The notes beneath the pieces are model-generated. The model worked only from the letters and a program-made list of their open reading frames with translations. It made no database searches and was not told the DNA's origin. 64,000 nt of DNA from Staphylococcus cohnii subsp. cohnii (GTDB lineage Bacteria; Bacillota; Bacilli; Staphylococcales; Staphylococcaceae): contig NZ_PPQC01000004.1 of assembly GCF_002902365.1 (NCBI RefSeq), forward strand, positions 43,944 through 107,943, written 5' to 3'. Below are positions 1 through 11,819 of the stretch, one piece after another; the first letter of the stretch is position 1, and each line of letters opens with the position of its first letter. The position numbers and the translations under genes were made by a program.

Positions 1-1731
1 TGGGAATAATGATTCTTCCATCCCCATTATAAATACAATAGGAAACTCTAATCCTTTTGCTGAGTGCATTGTCATCAATGTTATACCATCATCTATTTGC
101 GCTTCATCTATATCTGCAACTAAAGATAAGTCTGTTAAAAAGTTAATTAATGACTGTTCTTCTAATGGGGTATTCTCTTCATAATCATTAGGCACTGACA
201 TAAATTCATCTATATTTTCTAATCTACTTCTTGATTCTAATGTTTGTTCTCGTTCCAACATCTCACGATAACCTGATTTAACTAGTACCTCTTCTACGAT
301 TTCAGTAATCTCTAAAAATTCTTGTTGTTTAATTAAGTTCTGTATCATGTCATAGAAAGTAATACATGCTTGCGTAACTTTTTTAGATAAACCTATAAAA
401 TCCACTTCTGCTAGCGCGTCAAACATACTTATATCGTTTTGAGCAGCATAGGCTTGAATTTTATCTACTGTCGAAGGTCCAACACCGCGTTTCGGCACAT
501 TTATTACACGGCGTAAACTTATATCATCATTACTATTGGATATAATTCTCAAATAACTAAGTAGATCTTTAATTTCTTTTCGGTCATAGAATTTTTGACC
601 ACCGACCATTGTATAAGGCATATTAGATTTCATAAAAGTCTCTTCTAACACACGAGATTGTGCATTAGTACGATACAAGATAGCCATGTCTTTGAATTTT
701 TTTCCGTTGCGTTGTTGTTTCATAATTTCTTTGACTACATATTCAGCTTCATCTCGCTCAGTAGTAGCTTCGTAGTAGTGAATTTTATCTCCAGATGTAT
801 TACCTGTCCATAGTCCTTTAGGTTTACGCTCTGAATTATTTTTGATTACTTCGTTAGCTGCATTTAATATATTTTTAGTTGAACGATAATTTTGTTCTAA
901 AAATATCGTTTTAGCTTCAGGATAATCTTCTTCAAAGGAAAGTATGTTCTGAATATCAGCGCCACGCCAGCCATAAATAGATTGATCAGAATCTCCAACT
1001 ACGCATAAGTTTTTAAATTTAGATGCTAAAAGATTAACTAATGTATATTGTGCTTTGTTCGTGTCTTGGTACTCATCGACGTGTATGTATTGGAATTTAT
1101 TTTGGTAAAATTCTAATACATCTGGCACACGTTCAAATAATCGAATTGTAACCATGATTAAATCATCAAAATCCAATGCTTCGTTTCTTGATAACTGTCT
1201 TTGATATCCTTTATATACTGTAGCAATCATTTGCTCATGATAAGTATCAGCTTCTTTTTGAGCATCTTCTGGTGTTTTTAATTCGTTTTTTAGATTACTT
1301 ATAGCACCGATAAACATTCTTGGTTCGAACTTTTTACTATCAATATTTTCATTTTTCAATACATCTTTGATAACTGATTTTTGATCGGTTGGATCAATAA
1401 TAGTAAAATTACGTTCAATGCCAATTCTATCTGCGTCTCTTCTCAATATTCTTACACACATTGAGTGGAACGTTGACATCCATATAACTTGAGCTGGTTC
1501 ACCAACTAAAGCTTCCACACGTGCTTTCATTTCTTTTGCTGCCTTGTTTGTAAAAGTAATCGCTAGAATGTTGTATGGAGATACGTCTTTTTCATCAAGC
1601 AAGTAAGCTATACGATGAGTTAAAACACGTGTTTTGCCCGAACCTGCACCCGCCATAATAAGTAATGGCCCTTCTGTAGTGCGTACTGCTAAGCTTTGTT
1701 CATCATTCATCTTATTTACTAATGCATTCAT
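1..1731 (-). CDS. pcrA: ATP-dependent DNA helicase PcrA (3' end outside window)
   Basis: UvrD/Rep-family superfamily 1A 3'-5' DNA helicase, used in repair, plasmid rolling-circle replication and removal of RecA filaments. About 577 N-terminal residues are present; the family is usually about 730. Visible motifs in order: Walker A GAGSGKT at residues 28-34, the DEYQD motif [15 protein letters not shown] (motif III region), QNYRST (motif IV) and [10 protein letters not shown] (motif V). The frame runs off the left edge, so the C-terminus cannot be judged. Start ATG at 1731 has a GGAG eight bases upstream. It follows pcrB by 5 bp and almost certainly shares its transcript. In staphylococci ligA usually follows downstream, but that is off the window. 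Confidence 0.97.
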   Translation of the reverse strand, partial: MNALVNKMNDEQSLAVRTTEGPLLIMAGAGSGKTRVLTHRIAYLLDEKDVSPYNILAITFTNKAAKEMKARVEALVGEPAQVIWMSTFHSMCVRILRRDADRIGIERNFTIIDPTDQKSVIKDVLKNENIDSKKFEPRMFIGAISNLKNELKTPEDAQKEADTYHEQMIATVYKGYQRQLSRNEALDFDDLIMVTIRLFERVPDVLEFYQNKFQYIHVDEYQDTNKAQYTLVNLLASKFKNLCVVGDSDQSIYGWRGADIQNILSFEEDYPEAKTIFLEQNYRSTKNILNAANEVIKNNSERKPKGLWTGNTSGDKIHYYEATTERDEAEYVVKEIMKQQRNGKKFKDMAILYRTNAQSRVLEETFMKSNMPYTMVGGQKFYDRKEIKDLLSYLRIISNSNDDISLRRVINVPKRGVGPSTVDKIQAYAAQNDISMFDALAEVDFIGLSKKVTQACITFYDMIQNLIKQQEFLEITEIVEEVLVKSGYREMLEREQTLESRSRLENIDEFMSVPNDYEENTPLEEQSLINFLTDLSLVADIDEAQIDDGITLMTMHSAKGLEFPIVFIMGMEESLFP

Positions 1732-1736
1732 TTATG

Positions 1737-2420
1737 TTACTCCTTTATCTTAACTGTTTTTAATGCGCTTTTAATATTTTTATAAACGATATCACCAACG
1801 ATAATCGTATCAACAATCGAAGCCATTTTTTCAGCCTCTTCTTGATTACTAATGCCACCACCATAAAATAGTTGTGTATCACTTAACATATTTGCAGCTG
1901 TTTTAACCTTTTCAACATCTCCATATGTACCACTATATTCAAGGTACATGACTGGTAATTTATACATCTCATTAATCATTTGAGCATATGCTTCAATATC
2001 TTCATCTGTTAAATTTGTTTCAGCTTGTGTAACTTGTGCTACTTTACTTTCAGGATTCATGACAACATATCCTTCAAAAACAACCTCTTCAAAATCAATA
2101 ACGTGTCCAAAAGATTTCAATGCATCTAAAAGTATGCCATTGTGATATTTTACATTTGTACTATTCAATACAGTCGGTACAAAATAAAAGTCAAATCCAG
2201 GCATAACACTTTCTATATTGGAAATTTCAAAAACTAGAGGTAAAGGATACCTCCTCACCCTACTCATCAATTGAATAACATTATCTTCAGTAACATCATC
2301 TGTTCCACCGATCATAATTGCATCGGTTTGAGACATACATATTGCGTCTAAATCTTCATCAGAAATAGACTTGGCAGGATCTAATTTGAAAATATGTTTC
2401 CACTTTTTAATGTCATACAT
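1737..2420 (-). CDS. pcrB: Heptaprenylglyceryl phosphate synthase PcrB
   Basis: TIM-barrel prenyltransferase of the GGGP synthase/PcrB family, joining heptaprenyl diphosphate to sn-glycerol-1-phosphate to make an archaeal-type ether lipid precursor in Firmicutes. The 227-residue length fits. Phosphate-binding loops typical of the fold are visible: GGTDD near residue 39, [10 protein letters not shown] near 160 and YGGGISN near 186, followed by VGDIVYKN near the C-terminus. It is placed directly before pcrA with a 5 bp gap, the usual Bacillales arrangement. The function of this lipid in staphylococci is not well understood. Confidence 0.95.
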   Translation of the reverse strand: MYDIKKWKHIFKLDPAKSISDEDLDAICMSQTDAIMIGGTDDVTEDNVIQLMSRVRRYPLPLVFEISNIESVMPGFDFYFVPTVLNSTNVKYHNGILLDALKSFGHVIDFEEVVFEGYVVMNPESKVAQVTQAETNLTDEDIEAYAQMINEMYKLPVMYLEYSGTYGDVEKVKTAANMLSDTQLFYGGGISNQEEAEKMASIVDTIIVGDIVYKNIKSALKTVKIKE

Positions 2421-2611
2421 GATATGTTACTCCTTTTTTTAGCATACTTTTGATTATATCATTTTTAACCACCGAGTTCTAAAACGATATAGGATTTCAC
2501 AATGTATTTTAACATGACAAATAAATCATAAGTTAATCATGTTTCTAGCTAAATATATTCAAAACATTTAAAGCCTCGACTCTATTTTATCAATACACTT
2601 TAAATTAACAA

Positions 2612-2656
2612 CAAAAAAACTGTCAGCAAAGAATGTTTCTTTGCTAACAGCTTTTC
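2612..2656 (-). terminator. Rho-independent terminator after the yerC-like gene
   Basis: On the minus strand a long stem (CTGTTAGCAAAGAA pairing with TTCTTTGCTGACAG, one mismatch) is followed by a run of seven T. It lies about 50 bp beyond the stop of the TrpR/YerC-like gene and before pcrB, so pcrB probably has its own promoter in 2421-2610. Confidence 0.85.
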
Positions 2657-2705
2657 AAATGAAATCATTAAAATTACACTTCGCTATAATATATAGAATT
2701 GTTAA

Positions 2706-3008
2706 TTAATCGGTCGTTTCAATATTCATGCGGTCTAGAATCATTGTGTAAGCATCATTTCCCCATTGTAAAGATCTTTTAACACGAGAAATCGTTGCAG
2801 TTGAAGCACCAGACTCTTGTTCAATCGTCGCATAAGTATATCCTTGCTTAATCATTTTTGCGACTTGCAATCGTTGAGATAACGATTGGATTTCATTTAC
2901 TGTACATAAATCGTCAAAGAATTGGTAACATTCTTCTCTGTTTTCTAATGTAAGAATTGCATCAAATAATTCATCTAATGCTTTTCCTCTTAATTTTTCT
3001 ATTTGCAT
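2706..3008 (-). CDS. YerC/YecD-family TrpR-like DNA-binding protein
   Basis: About 100-residue protein of the YerC/YecD family, related to the Trp repressor fold. The C-terminal half holds a helix-turn-helix: SQRLQVAKMIKQGYTY, then GASTATISRVKR as recognition helix. I start it at ATG 3008 (MQIEKLRGK), which has AGGGG nine bases upstream and matches the Bacillus YerC N-terminus as I remember it. An in-frame ATG at 3032 lacks a ribosome site. In Bacillales this gene typically lies near pcrB-pcrA and purB. Its target is not known to me, and no tryptophan genes are nearby. Confidence 0.85.
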   Translation of the reverse strand: MQIEKLRGKALDELFDAILTLENREECYQFFDDLCTVNEIQSLSQRLQVAKMIKQGYTYATIEQESGASTATISRVKRSLQWGNDAYTMILDRMNIETTD

Positions 3009-3093
3009 TAAAAACAACCCCTGTACTTTCATTTTAATCTTAATTCAACGTGCTAATACATTAAAGTGTAACGATTTCATCAGTAAATTTCAA

Positions 3094-4401
<1,308 letters not shown>

Positions 4402-4638
4402 CTATCTTGCGTAAGTTTTAGTTTACAAACTTCAAAAACATGTACATTCAATTAAAAAATACGATTAAAGTTCGTGTTTAATCTTGTCATTATTAGTTTA
4501 ACAGAATTGACCATAAATGTATAAGTCTTTTCTATCTTCTTACAGAAATTTTAACACGTTTTATCAAAAGGCGTGCAGAAAAACCTTATTCTACTCAAAA
4601 AAATTATTAATCTATATCAAAAATGGAACTACATGATT

Positions 4639-4680
4639 AAAAAAATCGTTGACCTGAGTTTTTTATCTCTGTCAACGATT
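4639..4680 (-). terminator. Terminator after the NETI-protein gene
   Basis: Ten-base perfect stem AATCGTTGAC/GTCAACGATT with a 17-base loop, then a run of T on the minus strand. It ends the transcript of the two-gene unit 4738-5498. The remaining space up to purB (4390-4638) is AT-rich and holds the purB promoter region but no gene I can support. Confidence 0.85.
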
Positions 4681-4737
4681 ACACTTATATATATATAACA
4701 CTTATTCATATCTAATTTCTTAGCTATTTTGGAACAA

Positions 4738-4923
4738 TTATTCTATTAATTTGCCAACAAATTGAATTTCTTGTCTATATACTTCGTATTCACCATCTTT
4801 ATTTTCCTTATAAATTGGTTTTTCAAAGCGTTTAATAGGCATATATCCAGCATCTCGCATACGTTGCAAACAATCTTGTATCGTTTCGTTTTCTTCTACT
4901 TTAAACTTTTGCTGCTTTTTCAT
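4738..4923 (-). CDS. NETI motif-containing protein (YebG-like)
   Basis: 61-residue basic protein with the sequence ENETI at residues 11-15 that gives the family its name, then ERKM-like [20 protein letters not shown]. It resembles B. subtilis YebG. No function is established. It overlaps the stop of the upstream UPF0316 gene by 4 bases, implying translational coupling, and the pair is conserved together near purine genes in Bacillales. Reading is confident as a real gene because of the overlap and the strong family match; function unknown. Confidence 0.85.
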   Translation of the reverse strand: MKKQQKFKVEENETIQDCLQRMRDAGYMPIKRFEKPIYKENKDGEYEVYRQEIQFVGKLIE

Positions 4924-5498
4924 ATACTTTCCACTTTATCCGGATCATATTGTTTAAGTTTCTTACTGCGCACACCTTTAACCCAAAAACCGCCGTGAAT
5001 TGTTCTTGGTTCGTATGCAATAATAAACGCTTTTTCATCAATTTGCTTAATTGTTTCTATTAATTTTAATTCGAAACGTCTTGGTGTTAATATTTGTAAA
5101 ATTAACCTCGTACCATCTCTACCATAAGCAGTATTATGCGTAACCCCATAACCTAAATCTCTTAATTGCTTTGGTAAATCTAATTCATATTCAGATGAAG
5201 TAACATTCACAACTGTATAGCCAAGCGCTAATTTCTCTTCAATTTTCATGCCTACAATAATACCGATTGAAAATCCAAAAGCATATGCAAAGACATTTTG
5301 AATTTGATCTAAACTAGACATAACCATTCCCAAACCAATTACATAGACTAAAACCTCTAAGAAACTTACAACTGCTGCAACATAACGATAACCTTTGAGT
5401 GTTAATATCGTTCTCATTGTCAAACAAGTTACGTAAGCAACATTAATAATAAAAATAGCTAAAACCATTAACCATGGATTAGATGTGATTACTGACAT
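4920..5498 (-). CDS. UPF0316 membrane protein with DUF2179 (YebE-like)
   Basis: About 192-residue protein with three N-terminal membrane segments (roughly residues 9-30, 37-58, 60-85) and a cytosolic C-terminal DUF2179 domain ending in [17 protein letters not shown]. It resembles the YebE/UPF0316 group. I prefer the ATG at 5498 (MSVITSNPW) with AGGG eight bases upstream; an in-frame ATG two codons earlier at 5504 sits too close to the ribosome site. The function is unknown, although DUF2179 domains elsewhere act as small-ligand sensors (known c-di-AMP/PII-like fold cases), so a sensing role is possible. Coupled to the NETI gene downstream. Confidence 0.85.
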   Translation of the reverse strand: MSVITSNPWLMVLAIFIINVAYVTCLTMRTILTLKGYRYVAAVVSFLEVLVYVIGLGMVMSSLDQIQNVFAYAFGFSIGIIVGMKIEEKLALGYTVVNVTSSEYELDLPKQLRDLGYGVTHNTAYGRDGTRLILQILTPRRFELKLIETIKQIDEKAFIIAYEPRTIHGGFWVKGVRSKKLKQYDPDKVESI

Positions 5499-5567
5499 GT
5501 TCATTTCCCTTTCTTTCTCATTAAATCCAAATTATTTTATCAGTAACTTATTATTTTGTCACTAAAA

Positions 5568-6404
5568 TCATTCGAAATCTGTTTGATTTTTTGGCCATGT
5601 ATACCTTGTGTAAGCTAATTCTCTTTTATGTGCATTTTTAATATAATGATTTTCTATGATAGCTTTTGCTTCTTTTGGCACTTGTTTACCTTCTAAATAA
5701 TCATCTATTTGAGCATAACTAACACCAAGTGCTTCTTCGTCTGGTAGCTGTGGTTTATCTTCTTCTAAGTCAGCCGTTGGTATTTTTTCATATAAATGTG
5801 CTGGTGCATCTAAATACGCTAAGATTTGTCGTCCTTGACGTTTATCCAGACCAAATAACGGGGCAATATCCGCTGCACCATCACCATATTTTGTAAAAAA
5901 TCCTGTTAGGTTTTCCGCTGAGTGATCGGTTCCCACTACGATACCTTGTTTATTTGATGCAATCGAAAACTGCACTTTCATACGCTCACGTGCTTTTTCA
6001 TTCCCTTTTTGGAAATCAGTAAGCGTAATTCCAGCTTCTTTTAACGATTGTACACTTTGATCTACAGCAGGTTTAATGTTAACCGTAATTGTTCGATCTG
6101 GTTTTATAAACTTCAAGGCATCTTCAACTTCATCCGCATCTTTTTGTTCGCCATACGGTAATTTAACCGCAATAAATTGACAATCAATATCCTTTTCCTT
6201 TAATTCATTTACTGCAATTTGGCACAGCTTACCAGCTAAAGTCGAATCTTGTCCACCTGAAATGCCTAAAACTAAGGATTTGATAAATGAATGAGATTGG
6301 ATGTAATTTTTTATAAATTGAACAATATTACGTGTTTCTAATTTGCTATCAATGTTGGATTTAACTTTCATTTCTCTAACGATAATATCTTGAATTTCAT
6401 TCAT
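5568..6404 (-). CDS. nadE: NH3-dependent NAD+ synthetase
   Basis: Last step of NAD synthesis: amidation of deamido-NAD (NaAD) with ammonia and ATP. At 278 residues it is the short, ammonia-dependent form without a glutaminase domain. The N-type ATP-pyrophosphatase P-loop SGGQDS lies at about residues 49-54 ([13 protein letters not shown]). Other conserved blocks are GTDHSAEN near 157 and [16 protein letters not shown] near 169. ATG 6404 has a GGAGA ribosome site. It overlaps the end of pncB by 8 bases, so the two successive steps of nicotinate salvage are coupled. Confidence 0.97.
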   Translation of the reverse strand: MNEIQDIIVREMKVKSNIDSKLETRNIVQFIKNYIQSHSFIKSLVLGISGGQDSTLAGKLCQIAVNELKEKDIDCQFIAVKLPYGEQKDADEVEDALKFIKPDRTITVNIKPAVDQSVQSLKEAGITLTDFQKGNEKARERMKVQFSIASNKQGIVVGTDHSAENLTGFFTKYGDGAADIAPLFGLDKRQGRQILAYLDAPAHLYEKIPTADLEEDKPQLPDEEALGVSYAQIDDYLEGKQVPKEAKAIIENHYIKNAHKRELAYTRYTWPKNQTDFE

Positions 6405-7866
6405 TTTCTTCTTCCATCTCCTTCACATGTTCTGCCACTTCAAATATACGTTTGTGTTTATTTTCCCAACATTCTGTACTTAAATCAACCGGATACTCTT
6501 GTGGATTAAGGTGACGTTTGTTTTCATCCCATAAATATGAAAGACTTTCAGTCAAATAGTTTTGCGCTTCCTTTTCGCTCGGTAAGTCATAAACGAGTTC
6601 ACCAGCTTTAAAAATATCATGATGTAATGGTTTAGCTATAAAAGACTTTATAAATTTCATCTTATACGTATGAACAGGATGGAATAATTTAAGTGGCGAC
6701 TCATCATAAGGATCTTCATGCGCTAACGTTATGTAGTCACCCTCAGCTTTGTTGGTTTTCTTATTAATAATGCGATACACATTTTTCTTACCTGGTGTTG
6801 TTACCTTTTCTGCATTGTTAGATAGCTTTATTCGGTCTACATAATTCCCTGAAGCATCTTCAACTGCCACAAGTTTATATACAGCACCTAAGGCTGGCTG
6901 GTCGTAACCAGTAATTAACTTAGTACCAACCCCCCATGAATCGACCTTTGCACCTTGCGATTTCAAACTTGTAATTGTTTGCTCATCTAAATCATTTGAC
7001 GCAATAATTTTAGCGTCAGTGAATCCAGCTTCATCTAACATACGACGTGCCTCTTTTGATAAATATGCAATATCACCAGAATCTAAACGTATACCAATAA
7101 AGTTAATTTCATCACCAAGTTCTTTAGCCACTTTAATCGCTGTTGGCACACCAGATTTCAAGGTATGAAAAGTATCAACTAAGAACACGCAATTTTTATG
7201 ACGTTCTGCATATTTTTTAAATGCAATATATTCATCACCATAAGTTTGAACCATTGCATGCGCATGTGTCCCTGATACTGGTATACCAAAAAGTTTTCCG
7301 GCACGCACATTACTAGTCGAATCAAATCCACCAATATATGCTGCTCTTGCACCCCACAAAGCAGCATCTGCTTCTTGTGCACGTCTTGTTCCAAATTCCA
7401 TTAATGTATCATTAGGCGCAACTTGTTTTATTCTACTTGCTTTAGTAGTAATTAACGTGTGAAAATTTACAATATTTAACAACATCGTTTCAATTAATTG
7501 CGCTTGAATGAGTGGTGCTTCAACTCTTAATAAAGGTTCATTACCAAAGCATAATTCTCCTTCTTGCATAGAACGAATATCACCAGTAAACTTTATATCT
7601 TTTAAATATTCCAAAAAGTCTTCTTGATAACCAATAGATTTTAAATATTTAATATCCGATTCTGAAAAATGAAAGTTATTAATATAAGCAATAACTCTTT
7701 TTAATCCATTAAACACTGCATAACCACTGTTGAATGGCATATTTCTAAAATATAAATCAAATACAGCATATCTCTCATGAATACCATCATTCCAATAACT
7801 CTCCGCCATATTTATTTGATATAAATCATTATGTAATACTAAAGTATCATACTCAAATTGGTACAC
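6397..7866 (-). CDS. pncB: Nicotinate phosphoribosyltransferase
   Basis: Converts nicotinate and PRPP to nicotinate mononucleotide, feeding nadE through NadD. I place the start at GTG 7866 ([23 protein letters not shown]), giving 489 residues. The ribosome site AGGAGAG lies six bases before this GTG, inside the longer open frame that reaches an ATG at 7893 with no ribosome site. Conserved blocks: [24 protein letters not shown] near residue 150, GTHAHAMVQ near 200, and [17 protein letters not shown] near 260. It overlaps nadE. The nicotinamidase-like gene at 13038 would supply the substrate. Confidence 0.95.
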   Translation of the reverse strand: MYQFEYDTLVLHNDLYQINMAESYWNDGIHERYAVFDLYFRNMPFNSGYAVFNGLKRVIAYINNFHFSESDIKYLKSIGYQEDFLEYLKDIKFTGDIRSMQEGELCFGNEPLLRVEAPLIQAQLIETMLLNIVNFHTLITTKASRIKQVAPNDTLMEFGTRRAQEADAALWGARAAYIGGFDSTSNVRAGKLFGIPVSGTHAHAMVQTYGDEYIAFKKYAERHKNCVFLVDTFHTLKSGVPTAIKVAKELGDEINFIGIRLDSGDIAYLSKEARRMLDEAGFTDAKIIASNDLDEQTITSLKSQGAKVDSWGVGTKLITGYDQPALGAVYKLVAVEDASGNYVDRIKLSNNAEKVTTPGKKNVYRIINKKTNKAEGDYITLAHEDPYDESPLKLFHPVHTYKMKFIKSFIAKPLHHDIFKAGELVYDLPSEKEAQNYLTESLSYLWDENKRHLNPQEYPVDLSTECWENKHKRIFEVAEHVKEMEEENE

Positions 7867-8108
7867 CGCTATCTCTCCTATCGGCTTTTTCATTAGTTTA
7901 ACACAAAAAATTAAACGTTTATATCTGAAACAAATTTATCTATATTACTTCTATGATAACTTCTGAACATTATTAAATATAATTTTGTTATTTATTATTT
8001 ATTTAGTTATTAGTAAATTCAAAATAGTAGCGACAAAATCATGACAATTCTATAGTTAAACAATAAAAATAGAAAGAAATATCGTATAATATGTGCGAGG
8101 TGTTTTAT

Positions 8109-9176
8109 ATGTTAAATGAAGCTAAATCATTTATTCAGACAATGTATCAAGAATTAAATTATAATGAAAATACTATATTAGAACGGATAAATCAGATAGA
8201 AACACAAATCAACTTATCAGGTACGTATGAACATACGAATGAAGAACTTGTATATGGTGCTAAAATGGCATGGAGAAATTCAAATCGTTGTATAGGTCGT
8301 GCATTCTGGGATGCTTTAACTGTCAAAGATGCAAGGCATGTTCAGTCAGAACATGAATTTATAGACGCTATAGAAAATCATATTCAATTTGCAACAAATG
8401 ATGGAAAAATCAAACCATGTATCACTATTTTTGCCGCTCAAAACCCACCAAAAATATTTAATAATCAACTCATCAGATATGCTGGATATGAAGATGTTGG
8501 TGACCCTGCTGAAATAAAAATCACTCAATTAGCAGAACATTTAGGATGGACAAGCAATCATACTGATTTTGATATTTTACCTTTAATTTATAAAATTCCT
8601 GGTGAAACATTGAAATTTCATAATTATCAACCTGAATTAATTAAGGAAGTTCCCATTACACATGACCGTTTTCCAAAATTAGCAAAGCTTGGTTTAAAAT
8701 GGTATGCCGTACCAATTATATCAAGCATGGACTTGAAAATTGGTGGAATCACATATCCAACTGCACCATTCAATGGTTGGTATATGGTAAATGAAATTGC
8801 TGTGCGTAATTTTACCGATTCATATCGCTATAATTTACTAGAAACCGTTGCAGAAGCTTTTGAATTTGATACACTAAAGAATAATTCTTTTAATAAAGAT
8901 AGAACATTAGTTGAATTGAATTATGCAGTATATCATTCATTTAAAAATGAGGGCGTGTCAATGGTTGATCATTTAACCGCTTCAAAACAATTTGAAAGAT
9001 TTGAAAAAAATGAACGCAAAAATGGAAGATATGTAACTGGTAAATGGTCTTGGTTAGCACCCTCTTTATCTCCTACGCTAGTATCTAATTACCATCATGG
9101 ATATAAAAACGAGGTTAGAGAACCAAATTTCTTTTATAAAAAACAATCACCTGCTTCTGGGTGTCCTTTCCATTAA
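8109..9176 (+). CDS. nos: Nitric oxide synthase oxygenase
   Basis: Bacterial NOS: a haem-thiolate oxygenase that makes NO and citrulline from arginine. It lacks the reductase half of animal NOS and borrows electrons from other reductases. The haem-ligand cysteine lies in [10 protein letters not shown] (Cys61). The substrate glutamate region [14 protein letters not shown] and the pterin-region sequences [10 protein letters not shown] are visible. 355 residues, close to S. aureus NOS as I know it. Start ATG 8109 has GAGGTG six bases upstream; an in-frame ATG at 8091 lies before the ribosome site. Forty bp upstream of pheA, a pairing conserved in staphylococci. Known roles include oxidative-stress and antibiotic protection. 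Confidence 0.96.
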   Translation: MLNEAKSFIQTMYQELNYNENTILERINQIETQINLSGTYEHTNEELVYGAKMAWRNSNRCIGRAFWDALTVKDARHVQSEHEFIDAIENHIQFATNDGKIKPCITIFAAQNPPKIFNNQLIRYAGYEDVGDPAEIKITQLAEHLGWTSNHTDFDILPLIYKIPGETLKFHNYQPELIKEVPITHDRFPKLAKLGLKWYAVPIISSMDLKIGGITYPTAPFNGWYMVNEIAVRNFTDSYRYNLLETVAEAFEFDTLKNNSFNKDRTLVELNYAVYHSFKNEGVSMVDHLTASKQFERFEKNERKNGRYVTGKWSWLAPSLSPTLVSNYHHGYKNEVREPNFFYKKQSPASGCPFH

Positions 9177-9215
9177 TTTTTAAAATTAACACATATATAC
9201 AAGGGGTAACGTCAA

Positions 9216-10025
9216 ATGAAATTATATTATTTAGGTCCAAAAGGAACATTTTCATATTTAGCAGCAAAACAATATCAATCAGAATCTGAGTTTGACTATA
9301 TATCCAAATCTAATTTGTATGAAGTTGTTACTGCTGTCTCAGAAGATGATCAAAGCATTGCTGTTGTGCCTATCGAAAATTCAATCGAAGGTACAATCAA
9401 TATTGTTGCCGATGCCTTAACGCAACAGAACATTTATGCTCAGGGAGAAATTCATTTAGATATACAATTTGCTTTATATGGCCCTGAAAATGCTACAGTA
9501 AATGATATCTCAAAAGTTTATTCAATAAGCCCAGCAATTAGTCAAACAAGTAAATATATACAACAGCATAACTTCACATATGATTATGTAGATAGCACGA
9601 TACAAAGTTTAGAAAAAATAACTAACCAAGTTGGTGCAATCGCACCTTTAGGTAGCGGGGAAACTTATGGTTTCCAACCTATAGAACAAAACATTCAAGA
9701 TTTCCCTCACAATGTTACACGCTTTTTAGTCGTAAGTAACCAGCCGCAACATTTGGACAATGCAAGCGATACTATGTTACTCATCACACCGCAATTTGAC
9801 AAACCAGGTTTACTAGCAAGTATTCTAAATACCTTTGTGCTTTTTAACATCAACTTATCTTGGATTGAGTCTAGACCCTTAAAAACACAATTAGGTATGT
9901 ATCATTTTTTCGTCCAAGCAGACACTGGGTTAACAGAAGAATTATCTAAAGTCATTAAAATCTTGAACACTTTAGATTTTCAAGTTACAGTCATTGGGTC
10001 TTTCAATAAGTTAAATCACGATTAA
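9216..10025 (+). CDS. pheA: Prephenate dehydratase
   Basis: Converts prephenate to phenylpyruvate in phenylalanine synthesis. The catalytic domain occupies about residues 1-180 (GPKGTFSYLAA at the N-terminus, VPIENSIEGT near 51, NVTRFLVVS near 169). The C-terminal ACT domain, from about 188, carries the phenylalanine-binding ESRP motif (WIESRPLKTQLGMY). No chorismate mutase domain is fused. ATG 9216 has AAGGGG seven to eight bases upstream. It follows nos by 39 bp on the same strand without a visible terminator, so co-transcription is likely. Confidence 0.95.
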   Translation: MKLYYLGPKGTFSYLAAKQYQSESEFDYISKSNLYEVVTAVSEDDQSIAVVPIENSIEGTINIVADALTQQNIYAQGEIHLDIQFALYGPENATVNDISKVYSISPAISQTSKYIQQHNFTYDYVDSTIQSLEKITNQVGAIAPLGSGETYGFQPIEQNIQDFPHNVTRFLVVSNQPQHLDNASDTMLLITPQFDKPGLLASILNTFVLFNINLSWIESRPLKTQLGMYHFFVQADTGLTEELSKVIKILNTLDFQVTVIGSFNKLNHD

Positions 10026-10087
10026 CTATTAAAGTAAAACTTATTGAAACTTTAACTCGCAAGCTTATCATCTTATATACTTCAATA

Positions 10088-10125
10088 ATAGAGCCTGAGA
10101 CATTTATATGCCTCAGGCTCTATGA
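10088..10125. terminator. Hairpin between convergent pheA and sdcS
   Basis: Perfect stem AGAGCCTGAG/CTCAGGCTCT around a 12-base loop between convergent genes. T-runs on either side are short, so termination strength is uncertain; it probably serves both directions. Confidence 0.65.
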
Positions 10126-10134
10126 CGCTTTTAA

Positions 10135-11688
10135 TTATTTTAATGGTAATGGCTTGGTAACATCTATGCCTAATACTGGTGGTACTAAGAAATAAACCAC
10201 TAACACAATGACAATAATACTCAATATATTGACCCAAAATCCAACTGATGCCATTTTTTTAATACTAATTTTTCCAGTACCAAATACAATAGCATTTGGC
10301 GGTGTACCAACCGGTAACATATAAGCACAATTGGCTGCCATAGCAGCCGGCACCATGAGTAGTAACGGATGTACATTAACTGCAACAGAAAGTGTGGCAA
10401 GAATAGGTAAAATCATAGTTGCAGTAGCTGTATTCGAAGTTATTTCTGTTAAGAATAACACAAATATTGTGATGACAAGAACGATAATTAATGGACTGAC
10501 ACCTTCGATTAACTTTAATTGTTCCCCTAACCATGTAGCTAAACCACTTTCTGAAATACCTTTAGCAAGTGCTAAACCTCCACCAAACAAAATGAGCACG
10601 CCCCATGGCAAGTCCTTGGCAACATTCCAATCAATAATACGTGTATGTTGCGCTTTATTTTTAGCTGGAATTAAGAATAGTAATACAGCTATAAACATTG
10701 CAATCGTACCGTCGGCAACTTCTGAGGTGAACGACCAATTTTTCAATAAGAATTCTCTACTAATCCATAATAAGCTTGCCAATATAAAAATTGCTTGTAC
10801 TACTTTTTCTTCATATTTCATCTTACCTAATTCATCTAATTTTTTTCTAATTAAATTTTGACCGCCTGGTAGTTCTTTCATATCATGTTTAAATGCAACA
10901 TAACGCAAATATAGCCATACTAAAATCAATAGCACAATGACCGTTGGTACACCAACAACCATCCATTTGGCAAAGCTGATTTCTTCACCAAAAGCTGATT
11001 GATATTGTCCTTTTAGAATAATAAGTGGTGGTGTTCCAATCAAAGTTCCTAATCCACCAATTGTTCCTGCATATCCGATAGCTAATACTAATGACTGTTC
11101 AAATTTATTGATGCTTTTAGCATTCATTTCTTCCCCTTTTAAATCATTTGCTTCTTTAATAATTGCTAAACCTATCGGTATCATAATCATCACAGCTGCA
11201 GTGTTCGAAACAAACATAGATAAAAATCCTGTCGCAATCATAAAACCTAATAAAATTTTTCCAGTACTTGTACCTAAAATACTGATAATTGTTAATGCTA
11301 CACGTGTATGTAAATTCCATCTTTCCATAGCTATAGCTAGTATGAATCCACCTAAAAATAGGAAGATAATGTCATTCCCATACTGAGCAGATACTTCTTC
11401 TGGGCTAAGTACATGACCAATAGGCAATAAAATTAATGGTAATAAACTAGTTGCTGCAATTGGTATTGCTTCCGTAATCCACCAAATAGCTATCCAAATT
11501 GTAATTGCTAACACAAAAACACCCTTATAAGATAAATTTTCAGGTTGAAAAGTTAACAATGTCAAAATAAATAGTAGTGGCCCTAAAATCAATCCTGTCA
11601 GTTGTCCTGCATTATAAGACTTATTTTTTTCAGAAAAAAATGTTAAATAATGCGAACGTCTAAATTCCCCTTTGTTCGTGTTAGTCAT
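10135..11688 (-). CDS. sdcS: Sodium/dicarboxylate symporter SdcS
   Basis: Divalent anion:Na+ symporter (DASS/SLC13 family), taking up succinate, fumarate and malate. 517 residues with about eleven hydrophobic segments. The two hallmark Ser-Asn-Thr motifs are present: VSNTAAVMIM near residue 160 and TSNTATATM near 422; the second copy also has the conserved GTPPNAIVFG block near 470, and the first repeat has GTLIGTPPLII near 215. The N-terminal cytosolic tail is rich in charged residues. Start ATG 11688 has a purine-rich GGGGGG ribosome site. Single gene with its own terminator region; the usual place in staphylococci next to pheA/nos. Confidence 0.95.
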   Translation of the reverse strand: MTNTNKGEFRRSHYLTFFSEKNKSYNAGQLTGLILGPLLFILTLLTFQPENLSYKGVFVLAITIWIAIWWITEAIPIAATSLLPLILLPIGHVLSPEEVSAQYGNDIIFLFLGGFILAIAMERWNLHTRVALTIISILGTSTGKILLGFMIATGFLSMFVSNTAAVMIMIPIGLAIIKEANDLKGEEMNAKSINKFEQSLVLAIGYAGTIGGLGTLIGTPPLIILKGQYQSAFGEEISFAKWMVVGVPTVIVLLILVWLYLRYVAFKHDMKELPGGQNLIRKKLDELGKMKYEEKVVQAIFILASLLWISREFLLKNWSFTSEVADGTIAMFIAVLLFLIPAKNKAQHTRIIDWNVAKDLPWGVLILFGGGLALAKGISESGLATWLGEQLKLIEGVSPLIIVLVITIFVLFLTEITSNTATATMILPILATLSVAVNVHPLLLMVPAAMAANCAYMLPVGTPPNAIVFGTGKISIKKMASVGFWVNILSIIVIVLVVYFLVPPVLGIDVTKPLPLK

Positions 11689-11819
11689 AATGTTCCCCCC
11701 GATTTTAGTTGTTTTCTGAATTTTCTTACATTATTACTCTTTAAGATAATATAATTTCAATTAAATTACAATATGTTTTATATTGTGTTTTAATTCAGAA
11801 CTACTAAAATAAAGAATCA

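Noticed and set aside
4460..4500. PurR box upstream of purB
   Set aside because: One CGAAC half-site is seen, but the second half with correct spacing is not clear.
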